Shown in pieces: positions 1-6,204 of a stretch of DNA of 10,947 nt; position 1 is the first letter of the stretch, and every line of letters begins with the position of its first letter. The stretch covers positions 1 to 10,947 of the forward strand of contig SCTU01000299.1 of NCBI GenBank assembly GCA_004297315.1, in the 5' to 3' direction. The stretch comes from Dehalococcoidia bacterium. Lineage in GTDB: Bacteria; Chloroflexota; Dehalococcoidia; UBA2979. The position numbers and the translations under genes were made by a program. The notes under the pieces are model-generated. The model was not told where the DNA came from. It saw only the letters and a list, made by a program, of their open reading frames with translations, and did not search any database.

Positions 1-72
1 TACGAGGTGGACGCGCGTCGGGATCGGCTCGTGGCCGTTGCGCGGCTGCTGACGCGGCTTCATGCCGATCAT
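1..72 (-). CDS. murC: UDP-N-acetylmuramate--L-alanine ligase MurC, N-terminal fragment
   Basis: Only the first 24 codons lie in the window; the gene runs off at position 1. MurC is the cytoplasmic ATP-dependent ligase that adds L-Ala to UDP-MurNAc, the first amino acid of the stem peptide. The visible protein is a polar leader (MIGMKPRQQPRNG) followed by PTRVHLV. That ending matches the first beta strand of MurC, which normally continues into the VGIGGxGM nucleotide-binding loop. The ATG at 72-70 overlaps the murG stop as ATGA. It has a GGAGG ribosome site at 84-80, 7 bases upstream, so it is preferred over the second Met (63-61). Position directly after murG is standard for dcw clusters. Identity rests on a short stretch plus context, and the catalytic regions are not visible. 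Confidence 0.8.
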   Translation of the reverse strand, partial: MIGMKPRQQPRNGHEPIPTRVHLV

Positions 73-1154
73 GCGGCCACCTCCCGCAGCAGCGTCGCCA
101 GCCGCTGGGTGGCGTCCGGCCGCGCCAGTCCGCGCATCGCGGTCGCCATCGCATCGCGGCGGGCGGCGTCGCCTAGCAGTTCGAGCACGAGCGCGCCGAG
201 CCGTTCGGCCTCGGCGTGAGGGAGCGTGACCGCGGCCCCGCGGTCGGCCAGGTAGTCGGCGTTGTAGTGCTGGTCGGAGAACCCGCCGGGGATGACGACG
301 GCCGGCAACCCGGCGATCGGCAGCTCGCCGAGCGTCGACGCGCCCGCGCGCGTGACCGCGAGGTCGGACGCGGCCATCGCGTACGCCATCTCGTCCGTGT
401 AGGCGAGCAGGTGGTAGCGGGCGCGCAGCCATTCCGGGAGCTTCTCGCGCTCGCGTGCGAGCCAGTGCTCCTCGTCGCGTCCGCAGATGTGCAGCAGTTG
501 GGCGCGGTCGAGGAGCGCGCGCAGCGACTCCGCGATCGAGAGGTTGATCGTGTGCGCGCCCAGCGAACCGCCGGCGATCAGGACGGTCGGGGACGCGGCA
601 TCGAGGCGGAAACGCCGGATCCCCTCCTCCCGCGTCGCCTCGAGGAACTGGCGCCGCACCGGGTATCCCGTCACCACCGTCTTCGCGGAAGGCAGATGCG
701 GCAGGGCCGCGTCCACCGCGCAGGCGACCTTCGTCGCGTAGCGCGCGAGGAACCGCACCGCCCAGCCCGGGTAGGCATCTGGCAGGAAGACCACGAGCGG
801 TATGCCCTGCGCGCGACACGCACGCCCGATCGGCGCAGCGGCGTACCCGCCCGTCGCGAAGACGGCGTCCGGGCGGTCCTTACGCAGCAGGTCCGCGGCG
901 ACGTGGGTGCCGCGCCACAGCCGCCAGATCCCGGTCGTCAGGCGGACCGGCGATCGGCCGCGCACCTGGCTCGCCGGGACGACGCGATACGGGATCGAGG
1001 CGTCACCCGCCGCGCGGCGCTCGGGGCCGTTCAGCGTGCCGTAGTAGACGACCTCGGTGTCGCCTCCCGTCGCGCCGGCGCGCAACGCCTCGGCGACGGC
1101 GATTGCCGGGTAGGCGTGTCCGCCCGTACCGCCCCCCGCCAGCCCGAACTTCAT
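69..1154 (-). CDS. murG: MurG, UDP-GlcNAc:lipid I N-acetylglucosaminyltransferase
   Basis: This 361-residue protein has the usual MurG length and a GT-B fold pattern. It transfers GlcNAc from UDP-GlcNAc to lipid I at the inner membrane face, making lipid II. The N-terminal glycine loop GGTGGHAYPA is at residues 8-17, with the conserved His13. TGGYAAAP is at 101-108, GYPVRRQF at 163-170, GGSLGA at 195-200, TRAGASTLGE (donor-site region) at 268-277 and DQHYNA at 294-299. The segment that is usually HEQNxxxGxxN reads FLPDAYPGW (123-131), a clear departure from the common family motif. The ATG at 1154-1152 overlaps the ftsW stop (ATGA), and the stop overlaps murC. The upstream sequence has only a weak G-rich ribosome site, so translation probably depends on coupling to ftsW. 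The same reading frame stays open far upstream through ftsW, but residues before MKFGLAGG show no MurG similarity. Confidence 0.97.
   Translation of the reverse strand: MKFGLAGGGTGGHAYPAIAVAEALRAGATGGDTEVVYYGTLNGPERRAAGDASIPYRVVPASQVRGRSPVRLTTGIWRLWRGTHVAADLLRKDRPDAVFATGGYAAAPIGRACRAQGIPLVVFLPDAYPGWAVRFLARYATKVACAVDAALPHLPSAKTVVTGYPVRRQFLEATREEGIRRFRLDAASPTVLIAGGSLGAHTINLSIAESLRALLDRAQLLHICGRDEEHWLAREREKLPEWLRARYHLLAYTDEMAYAMAASDLAVTRAGASTLGELPIAGLPAVVIPGGFSDQHYNADYLADRGAAVTLPHAEAERLGALVLELLGDAARRDAMATAMRGLARPDATQRLATLLREVAA
80..84 (-). promoter_or_regulatory. Ribosome binding site of murC
   Basis: GGAGG read on the minus strand, 7 bases before the ATG at 72. It lies inside the end of murG and supports this Met over the in-frame Met three codons later. 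Confidence 0.7.
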
Positions 1155-2350
1155 CGCCCACCCCCGGCCGGCGACGTGGCGCGGCGAGGCGGCACGACCG
1201 GAGCGCGCGCCTCGGCCGGCTCGATGGTGTACCGGCTGATCGAAAGCAGCACGCCCGTGGCCGCGAAGATCGCGAGCAGCGCCGTGCCGCCATAGGAGAC
1301 GAAGGGGAGCGGGATGCCGGTGAGCGGCATCAGCCGGGTGACGCCGCCGATGTTGATCAGGGCCTGGAAGGCGATCCACGCGAGGATGCCCGCTGCCATC
1401 AGCGAGCCGAACTGTCCGTCCGCACGCTTCACGGTCATCCAGCCCCGCGCCAGCAGGAGCATGAAGAGCCCGATCACCACGGTGGTGCCGATGAACCCCA
1501 GTTCCTCGCCGATGATCGCGAGGACGCCGTCCGTGTGCGCGCCGGGGACGTAGAAGAACTTCTGCCGCGAGACGCCGAGTCCCAGGCCATCGATGCCGCC
1601 CGAGCCGAAGGCCACGAGCAACTGCAGCGTGTGGAAGCCGGCCCCCTGCGGGTCGTTCTCCGCGTGCAGGAACGAGGTGAGACGGTCCACCCGGTACTGG
1701 TCGCCGGTCATGAGCAGGACGCCGAATGCCAGCACCGTGCTGGTCGCGAGCGTGAGCGTGTGCGTGAGGCGAGCGCCCGCGATGAAGAACAGCGTCCCGG
1801 TGATCGCGCCCACGACGATGGTCGTGCCCAGGTCGCCCTCGAGCATGATCAGCGCCGCCACGAGTCCGACCATCGCCACGAACGGAAACACGCCGAGCGA
1901 GAGGTCCTTCAGTTGGTCGCCCTTCGCGGTGAGCCACGCCGCGAGGTAGACGATCACCCCGAACTTCGCGAACTCCGAGGGCTGGAGCGGCGGGATCCCG
2001 CCAATGCGGATCCAGGAGCGGGCGCCGTTCTGCTCGAACCCGATCCCCGGGACGAGCACGAAGGCGAGCCCCGCGAGCGCCGCGAGCATGATCAGCGGGC
2101 TCAGGCGCATCAGCGCGTGGTAGGGGAGTCGCATCGTCACGGCCATGACCAGCAGCCCGACCGCCATGAAGACCGCCTGGCGCTTCACGAAGTAGTTCGG
2201 GTCGTGGAACTGCCGTTCGCCCAGCGCGTACGAGGCTGAGTAGACCGCGATGATGCCGATGACCGAGAGCAGCAGCACCGCGGTCAGCAGCAGGTAGTCC
2301 GGCGCGTGCGACGGCCGGTCGTCCCGACGGGCTGGACGGCGGGCGGCCAT
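1151..2350 (-). CDS. ftsW: FtsW, SEDS-family septal peptidoglycan glycosyltransferase
   Basis: This 399-residue polytopic membrane protein belongs to the SEDS family. FtsW polymerises lipid II into glycan strands at the septum together with its partner transpeptidase, FtsI. After a short basic N-terminus (residues 1-18), hydrophobic helices run through to about residue 372. A Pro/Ala/Arg-rich cytoplasmic tail follows. Family landmarks are QPSEFAK (123-129), DLGTT with the conserved Asp173, HTDGVLAIIGEELG (272-285) and GIPLPFVSYGGTALLA (345-360). The residue before Asp173 is Gly (EGDLGTT), where Pro is usual. Context in a dcw cluster next to murG favours FtsW over RodA. The ATG at 2350-2348 shares one base with the murD stop (TGATG). 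GGAGG at 2362-2358 is 7 bases upstream, which fixes the start. Confidence 0.96.
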   Translation of the reverse strand: MAARRPARRDDRPSHAPDYLLLTAVLLLSVIGIIAVYSASYALGERQFHDPNYFVKRQAVFMAVGLLVMAVTMRLPYHALMRLSPLIMLAALAGLAFVLVPGIGFEQNGARSWIRIGGIPPLQPSEFAKFGVIVYLAAWLTAKGDQLKDLSLGVFPFVAMVGLVAALIMLEGDLGTTIVVGAITGTLFFIAGARLTHTLTLATSTVLAFGVLLMTGDQYRVDRLTSFLHAENDPQGAGFHTLQLLVAFGSGGIDGLGLGVSRQKFFYVPGAHTDGVLAIIGEELGFIGTTVVIGLFMLLLARGWMTVKRADGQFGSLMAAGILAWIAFQALINIGGVTRLMPLTGIPLPFVSYGGTALLAIFAATGVLLSISRYTIEPAEARAPVVPPRRATSPAGGGR

Positions 2351-3747
2351 CAGCGGCCCTCCCCGAGCGCCCGCACGGCGACGCGAAACGCCTCGCCGCG
2401 CTCTTCGAAGTTGCGGTAGCGGTCGAACGAGGTGCCCGCCGGCGAGAACAGCACGACGTCGCCCGCGCGCACGAGCCCTGACGCGGTCGCGACGGCATCC
2501 TCCACGGTCTCCACGCGGCGCACCGGCAGGTCCGAGCCCGCGGCGCGCGCGGCCTCGCGGACCGCGTCCGCGTACAGGTCGCCGGACTCGCCGAACGCGA
2601 CGACGGCGCGACAGCGGCGGACGGCCTCCGCCGCCATCTCGTCGTTCGGCAGGTACTTGTCCCGCCCTCCGAGGAGGAGCACGAGGGGCTCGGTGTAGGC
2701 GCGCAACCCCGCGAGGGTCCGCTCCGGCGTCGTCGCGATCGAATCGTTCACCCAGAGCACGCCGCCGGCCGTCGCCACCGGTTCAAGGCGGTGGAGCACG
2801 CCGGTGAAGGTGCGCGCGGTCTGAGCGCAGTCCGCGGCCGAGCAGCCGATCTGCGAGGCGACCGCAATCGCCAGCAGCAGGTTCTCCACGTTGTGCTCGC
2901 CCCGCAGCGCGACCTCGGAACGCGGCACGACCGCCTCGCGAGCGCCGCCCAGCACGCGCACCAGCACTCCGTCGTCGAGGACGGCGCCGTCCCCCGGGAT
3001 CGCCTCGAAGCGCGAGGTGTGCAGGACGCGCGCGGGCGTGCTGGCAGCGAACGACCGCGTGATCTCGTTGTCGTAGTTGAGGATCGCGACGTCGTCCGTG
3101 CCCTGGTAGCGCACGATGTTCCGCTTCAACTCGATGTACTCGTCCCACGAGTAGCGGTCGAGGTGGTTCGGCGTGACGTTCGTGACGCACGCGACGTGCG
3201 GGCTGCGGTGGACGCGCTCCAGTTGCGAGTGCGACATCTCCGCGACGACTCGCGTGGTCGGCGTGATCTGCGGCAAGAGCGAGAGCAGCCCCACGCCGAT
3301 ATTTCCGCCCACGACGTAGTCTTGGCCCGAGGCCTCGAGCATCGCGCCGGTGAGCGAGGTCGTCGTCGTCTTGCCGGAGGAGCCGGTGATGCCGGTGACC
3401 GGCGCCGGGCAGCGTTCAAGGAATAGTTCGAGCATCGAGGACAGCGGGATGCCGCGCTCTCGCGCCGCCACGAGCGCGGGGAGCGTCGACGGCACGCCCT
3501 GCGAGACGAAGACCGCGTCAGCCTCGATCACGTCCTCCACCCGGTTGCCCCCCAGCGAGGGGGTGGCATTGCTGTCGGCGATGGCGCGGAGCGCATCCCG
3601 TAATTGGTCTGCACTCCTCATGTCAGACACCGTCACGCGCGCGCCCTCGGCCGCGAGGAAGCGCACCAGGTCGATCCCCTCGATCCCGAGGCCGATGACC
3701 GTGACACGCGCACCTCGCAGATTCTGCGGATTTGGCATATCTGTCAT
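2350..3747 (-). CDS. murD: MurD, UDP-N-acetylmuramoyl-L-alanine--glutamate ligase
   Basis: This 465-residue Mur ligase adds glutamate to UDP-MurNAc-L-Ala using ATP in the cytoplasm. A Rossmann-like N-domain (RVTVIGLGIEG, 14-24) is followed by the P-loop GITGSSGKTTTT (119-130), GNIG (148-151), EMSHSQLE (170-177) and NVTPNHLDRY (190-199). Lys208 is the likely carbamylated lysine. GEHNVENLLLAI (283-294), the HRLE motif (319-322) and the C-terminal SPAGTSFDRYRNFEERG (435-451) complete the pattern. The usual NDSKATN reads NDSIATT (334-340), so the Lys known to contact D-Glu in the E. coli enzyme is Ile337. The start is taken as ATG 3747-3745; Met4 (3738) is possible. The frame is open further upstream into mraY, but that part is not MurD-like. 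No ribosome site precedes the start, so coupling to the small ORF at 3744-3827 or a separate transcript start is plausible. Confidence 0.95.
   Translation of the reverse strand: MTDMPNPQNLRGARVTVIGLGIEGIDLVRFLAAEGARVTVSDMRSADQLRDALRAIADSNATPSLGGNRVEDVIEADAVFVSQGVPSTLPALVAARERGIPLSSMLELFLERCPAPVTGITGSSGKTTTTSLTGAMLEASGQDYVVGGNIGVGLLSLLPQITPTTRVVAEMSHSQLERVHRSPHVACVTNVTPNHLDRYSWDEYIELKRNIVRYQGTDDVAILNYDNEITRSFAASTPARVLHTSRFEAIPGDGAVLDDGVLVRVLGGAREAVVPRSEVALRGEHNVENLLLAIAVASQIGCSAADCAQTARTFTGVLHRLEPVATAGGVLWVNDSIATTPERTLAGLRAYTEPLVLLLGGRDKYLPNDEMAAEAVRRCRAVVAFGESGDLYADAVREAARAAGSDLPVRRVETVEDAVATASGLVRAGDVVLFSPAGTSFDRYRNFEERGEAFRVAVRALGEGR
2358..2362 (-). promoter_or_regulatory. Ribosome binding site of ftsW
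   Basis: GGAGG on the minus strand within the last codons of murD, 7 bases before the ftsW ATG. It selects that ATG as the start. Confidence 0.7.
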
Positions 3748-3827
3748 AGCGAGTAAGCCGTTGTTATCCACACGGTATACCACAGCGCGAGTCGGACCGG
3801 CCAGCCGAGCACGCCCGGCGGGGCCAT
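3744..3827 (-). CDS. Possible 27-residue hydrophobic small protein or coupling ORF between mraY and murD
   Basis: A complete ORF of 27 codons fills the mraY-murD gap. Its ATG shares a base with the mraY stop (TGATG), and its TGA overlaps the murD ATG (ATGA), so ribosomes could pass from mraY to murD without a Shine-Dalgarno site. The peptide starts MAPPGVLGWP. It continues with a mostly nonpolar Trp/Tyr/Leu/Val stretch containing a single Arg, long enough for one membrane span. I do not recognise it. Codons in its second half (ATA, ACA, CTA) are uncommon for this GC-rich neighbourhood, which argues against strong coding selection. No ribosome site precedes it. It may be a real micropeptide, a ribosome bridge only, or chance. 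Confidence 0.3.
   Translation of the reverse strand: MAPPGVLGWPVRLALWYTVWITTAYSL
3764..3772 (+). promoter_or_regulatory. Perfect DnaA-box sequence (TTATCCACA) upstream of murD
   Basis: The nonamer TTATCCACA equals the strong E. coli DnaA box. It sits in a locally AT-rich patch between mraY and murD, 17 bases from the murD ATG and next to the palindrome GGTATACC (3774-3781). No second box was noticed nearby, so this is not an origin. It could be a DnaA regulatory site or chance. Confidence 0.3.
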
Positions 3828-4813
3828 CAGACGGACAGCGCCAGCGCGATGCCGACCATCGCCGCGGCCATCCCAAAGAGGTAGAGACGCATCACCACCT
3901 GCGGCTCGGACCAGCCGAGGAGTTCGAGGTGGTGGTGGAGGGGGGTCTTGCGGAACAGCCGCTGGCCCCCGGTGGCCTTGAAGTAGCCGATCTGGATGAT
4001 GTCCGAGAGTGCCTCAGCGACGAATACGACGCCGATCACGGGCAGAAGCAGCCAGTGGCCCGTCATCAGCGCCACCACGCCCAACGCCGCGCCGAGGGGG
4101 AGCGCGCCGGTGTCGCCCATGAAGACGAGCGCGGGGTGGGCGTTGTACCAGAGGAAGCCAAGAAGCGCGCCGACCACGCTCAGGCAGAACACCGCGAGGA
4201 ATTCCTGGCCCTGGGCAAAGGCGATCACGGCGTAGGCGCCGAAGGCGAACGCCGCCAGCCCGGCGAGCAACCCGTCTAGCCCGTCCGTGATCGCCACCGA
4301 GGTCGTCGTCCCGAAGACGACGAGGAAGGCGATCACCAGATAGACATAACCGAGTTGATACTGGCCGGCCCAGGGCACGTTCACGCTCTGCGCGTCCAGC
4401 AACCAGTACATCGCTCCCGCGACGGCGAGCGCGAGGATCGCGATCAGCGCGAACTTGAGCCGCCAGGAGAGCCCTCGGCGGGCGCCGCCCACAAGCGATC
4501 CGAGGTCGTCGACGACGCCGACGGCGAGCATCGCAATCACGGTGAGCAGCGGCAGCAGCATTGAGCGTCGCTCGAGGACGAGCGCACCGCCCTGCAGTTC
4601 GAAGAGGTTCGTGGCCAGCGTCGCGATCGCGACCGAGCCCCAGATGAAGACGCCGCCCATGGTGGGGGTGCCGGCCTTCACCATGTGCGTGGACGGCTGG
4701 TCGATCGAAATCGACTTTCCCACCTTCTTCTCGTGCAGCCATGCTACGGTCGGCCGTCCGAGGAACAGCGCCAGGAAGAACGCACCGGTGCCGGACAGCA
4801 GGGCTTCGGTCAC
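3827..4813 (-). CDS. mraY: MraY, phospho-N-acetylmuramoyl-pentapeptide transferase
   Basis: This 328-residue integral membrane enzyme makes lipid I by transferring phospho-MurNAc-pentapeptide from UDP to undecaprenyl phosphate. It has about ten hydrophobic helices and is somewhat shorter than the E. coli protein. Conserved elements are KAGTPTMGG (46-54), the Asp pair in VDDLG (102-103), TDGLDGL (176-182, Asp177 and Asp180), FMGDTGALPLG (231-241, Asp234) and TPLHHHLELLGWSEPQVVMR (290-309). The segment before TDGLDG reads SVAI where VNL is common, so a normally conserved Asn is Ala174. The start is a GTG at 4813-4811, overlapping the murF stop as GTGA and preceded by GGAGG at 4824-4820. Starting further upstream would add residues with no similarity to the family. 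Confidence 0.96.
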   Translation of the reverse strand: MTEALLSGTGAFFLALFLGRPTVAWLHEKKVGKSISIDQPSTHMVKAGTPTMGGVFIWGSVAIATLATNLFELQGGALVLERRSMLLPLLTVIAMLAVGVVDDLGSLVGGARRGLSWRLKFALIAILALAVAGAMYWLLDAQSVNVPWAGQYQLGYVYLVIAFLVVFGTTTSVAITDGLDGLLAGLAAFAFGAYAVIAFAQGQEFLAVFCLSVVGALLGFLWYNAHPALVFMGDTGALPLGAALGVVALMTGHWLLLPVIGVVFVAEALSDIIQIGYFKATGGQRLFRKTPLHHHLELLGWSEPQVVMRLYLFGMAAAMVGIALALSV

Positions 4814-6204
4814 GCGTGCCCTCCCGTCCGGCCGAGTGCCGACTCCAACGACGCCACGACGTATTCGAGGCCGAGCGCGTGCGAGCCCTTCACCAGGACG
4901 ACGTCGCCGGGCTGGAGTTCCGCGAGCAACGCCGCCGTGGCGTCTTCCCGGGTCGCGCAGTGGTGTGTCTTTGCGCCGGCGGTCCGAGCGGACTCGCCGA
5001 GCAGCCGCGCCTCCTCGCCGATCGTGAGGACAAGTGCGGCGATGTGGCCGGCCTGCTCGCCGGCCAGACGGTGCTCGGCCGGCGAGGCCGAGCCGAGCTC
5101 GCGCATGTCTCCGAGGAGCGCGAGGTGACGTCCCGGCGTCTCCGCGAGCAGGTCGAGCGCGGCGCGCATGGAGGCCGGCTGGGCGTTGTAGGTGTCGTCG
5201 AATAATCGGATGCCGTCGCGCAACGTGATGACGCGGATGCGGGACGGCACGTCGAGCCGGGTGAGTGCCCCGCACACCTCGTCGAGGCCCATCCCGTCAG
5301 CGAGCCCGACCGCCGCTGCGGCGAGCGCGTTCGAGAGCAGGTGTGCCCCGGCCAGCGGCACGCGCACGCGGCGGGACGCCTCGGCGTGCGTGATCGTGCA
5401 CTCGAACCCGTCGAGCCCGTGCGAGGCGACGTCGCTGCCCCGGACCTCGGCGTCCGCGACGGTGCCGAACCAGAGCACTCGTGCACGCGTGTACGGAGCC
5501 ATCGAGCGCACGCGCTCGTCGTCGGCGTTCAGGACGGCCACACCGTCCGAGGGCAGCGCCTCCGGCAACTCGCGCTTCGCCTGCACGATCGTCTCGATCG
5601 TCCCCGCGCGTTCGAGGTGGACGGGGCCAACGTTGAGGACGACGCCGGTGCGTGGCAGCGCCCAGCGGCACAGGAGGGCGATCTCGCCCGTCGTGTACAT
5701 CCCCATCTCGATCACCGCGCGCTCGGTCTCCGGCCGGAGTTCAAGCAGGCAGAGCGGGACCGATACCTCGTTGTTGTAGTTCAGCGGGTTCGCCTGCACG
5801 CGGTACCGCGACGCAAGCACTGCCGCGGCGATCCACTTCGTCGTGGTCTTGCCCACGCTGCCGGTGATGCCGGTCACCTGCACCGGCAGCGCCGCCCGCC
5901 ACGCCGCGCCGAGGTCCTGCAACGCGGCGAGGGTGTCATCCACGACGAAGGAGGCGACGTCTCCCAGACCTTCGACAGGCCGCGCGAGGAGGCAGCCCGT
6001 GGCGCCTGCCTGGATGGCGGCGGCGGCGAAGTCGTGCCCGTCCGCGCGCTCGCCCGGGAGCGCGACGAAGAGGTCGCCCGGGCGTACCTCGCGCGAGTCG
6101 ACCACGGCGCGGTTGAACGCGGTCGTGGCGGAGCCGGCGAGGGAGCGCAAGCGCGGGCCGATGGCCCGCGCGACGAACGGTGCGTCCAGCGCGGGCGCAC
6201 TCAT
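4810..6204 (-). CDS. murF: MurF, UDP-MurNAc-tripeptide--D-Ala-D-Ala ligase
   Basis: This 464-residue Mur ligase adds D-Ala-D-Ala to the UDP-MurNAc-tripeptide, the last cytoplasmic precursor step. The N-domain carries VDSREVRPGDLFVALPGE (35-52). The ATP-binding domain has TGITGSVGKTTTK (111-123), NYNNEVSVP (142-150), EMGMYTTGEI (166-175) and NVGPVHLE (191-198). Lys210 (QAKREL) is the probable carbamylated lysine. The C-terminal domain shows DDTYNAQPASM (336-346), LLGDMRELG (363-371) and VKGSHALGLE (438-447). The EMGM...GEI and DDxYNAxPxSM patterns identify MurF, not MurE. The ATG at 6204-6202 overlaps the ftsI stop (ATGA) and has no clear ribosome site, which suggests translational coupling. 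MurE is normally found between ftsI and murF and is missing here. Confidence 0.96.
   Translation of the reverse strand: MSAPALDAPFVARAIGPRLRSLAGSATTAFNRAVVDSREVRPGDLFVALPGERADGHDFAAAAIQAGATGCLLARPVEGLGDVASFVVDDTLAALQDLGAAWRAALPVQVTGITGSVGKTTTKWIAAAVLASRYRVQANPLNYNNEVSVPLCLLELRPETERAVIEMGMYTTGEIALLCRWALPRTGVVLNVGPVHLERAGTIETIVQAKRELPEALPSDGVAVLNADDERVRSMAPYTRARVLWFGTVADAEVRGSDVASHGLDGFECTITHAEASRRVRVPLAGAHLLSNALAAAAVGLADGMGLDEVCGALTRLDVPSRIRVITLRDGIRLFDDTYNAQPASMRAALDLLAETPGRHLALLGDMRELGSASPAEHRLAGEQAGHIAALVLTIGEEARLLGESARTAGAKTHHCATREDATAALLAELQPGDVVLVKGSHALGLEYVVASLESALGRTGGHA
4820..4824 (-). promoter_or_regulatory. Ribosome binding site fixing the GTG start of mraY
   Basis: GGAGG on the minus strand, 6 bases before the GTG at 4813 and inside the 3' end of murF. 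Together with the GTGA overlap it decides the otherwise ambiguous mraY start. Confidence 0.65.

Noticed and set aside
216..2239. Long plus-strand ORFs antisense to murG and ftsW (359 and 378 codons)
   Set aside because: They are Arg/Glu/Asp-rich mirror frames of well-supported genes, with no recognisable domain and no ribosome site seen.
1155..2498. Long open extension of the murG frame upstream through ftsW into murD
   Set aside because: Residues before MKFGLAGG are Arg/Gly/Ala-rich with no family similarity, whereas ftsW in another frame has clear SEDS motifs. Scarcity of stops in GC-rich DNA explains it.
3748..3876. 43-residue N-terminal extension of MurD overlapping the end of mraY
   Set aside because: The extension is not MurD-like, and MTDMPNPQNLRGARVTVIG is a normal MurD start.
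4814..5275. N-terminal extension of MraY into murF
   Set aside because: It is Arg-rich, hydrophilic and out of frame with murF. The GTG with GGAGG gives the normal MraY length.
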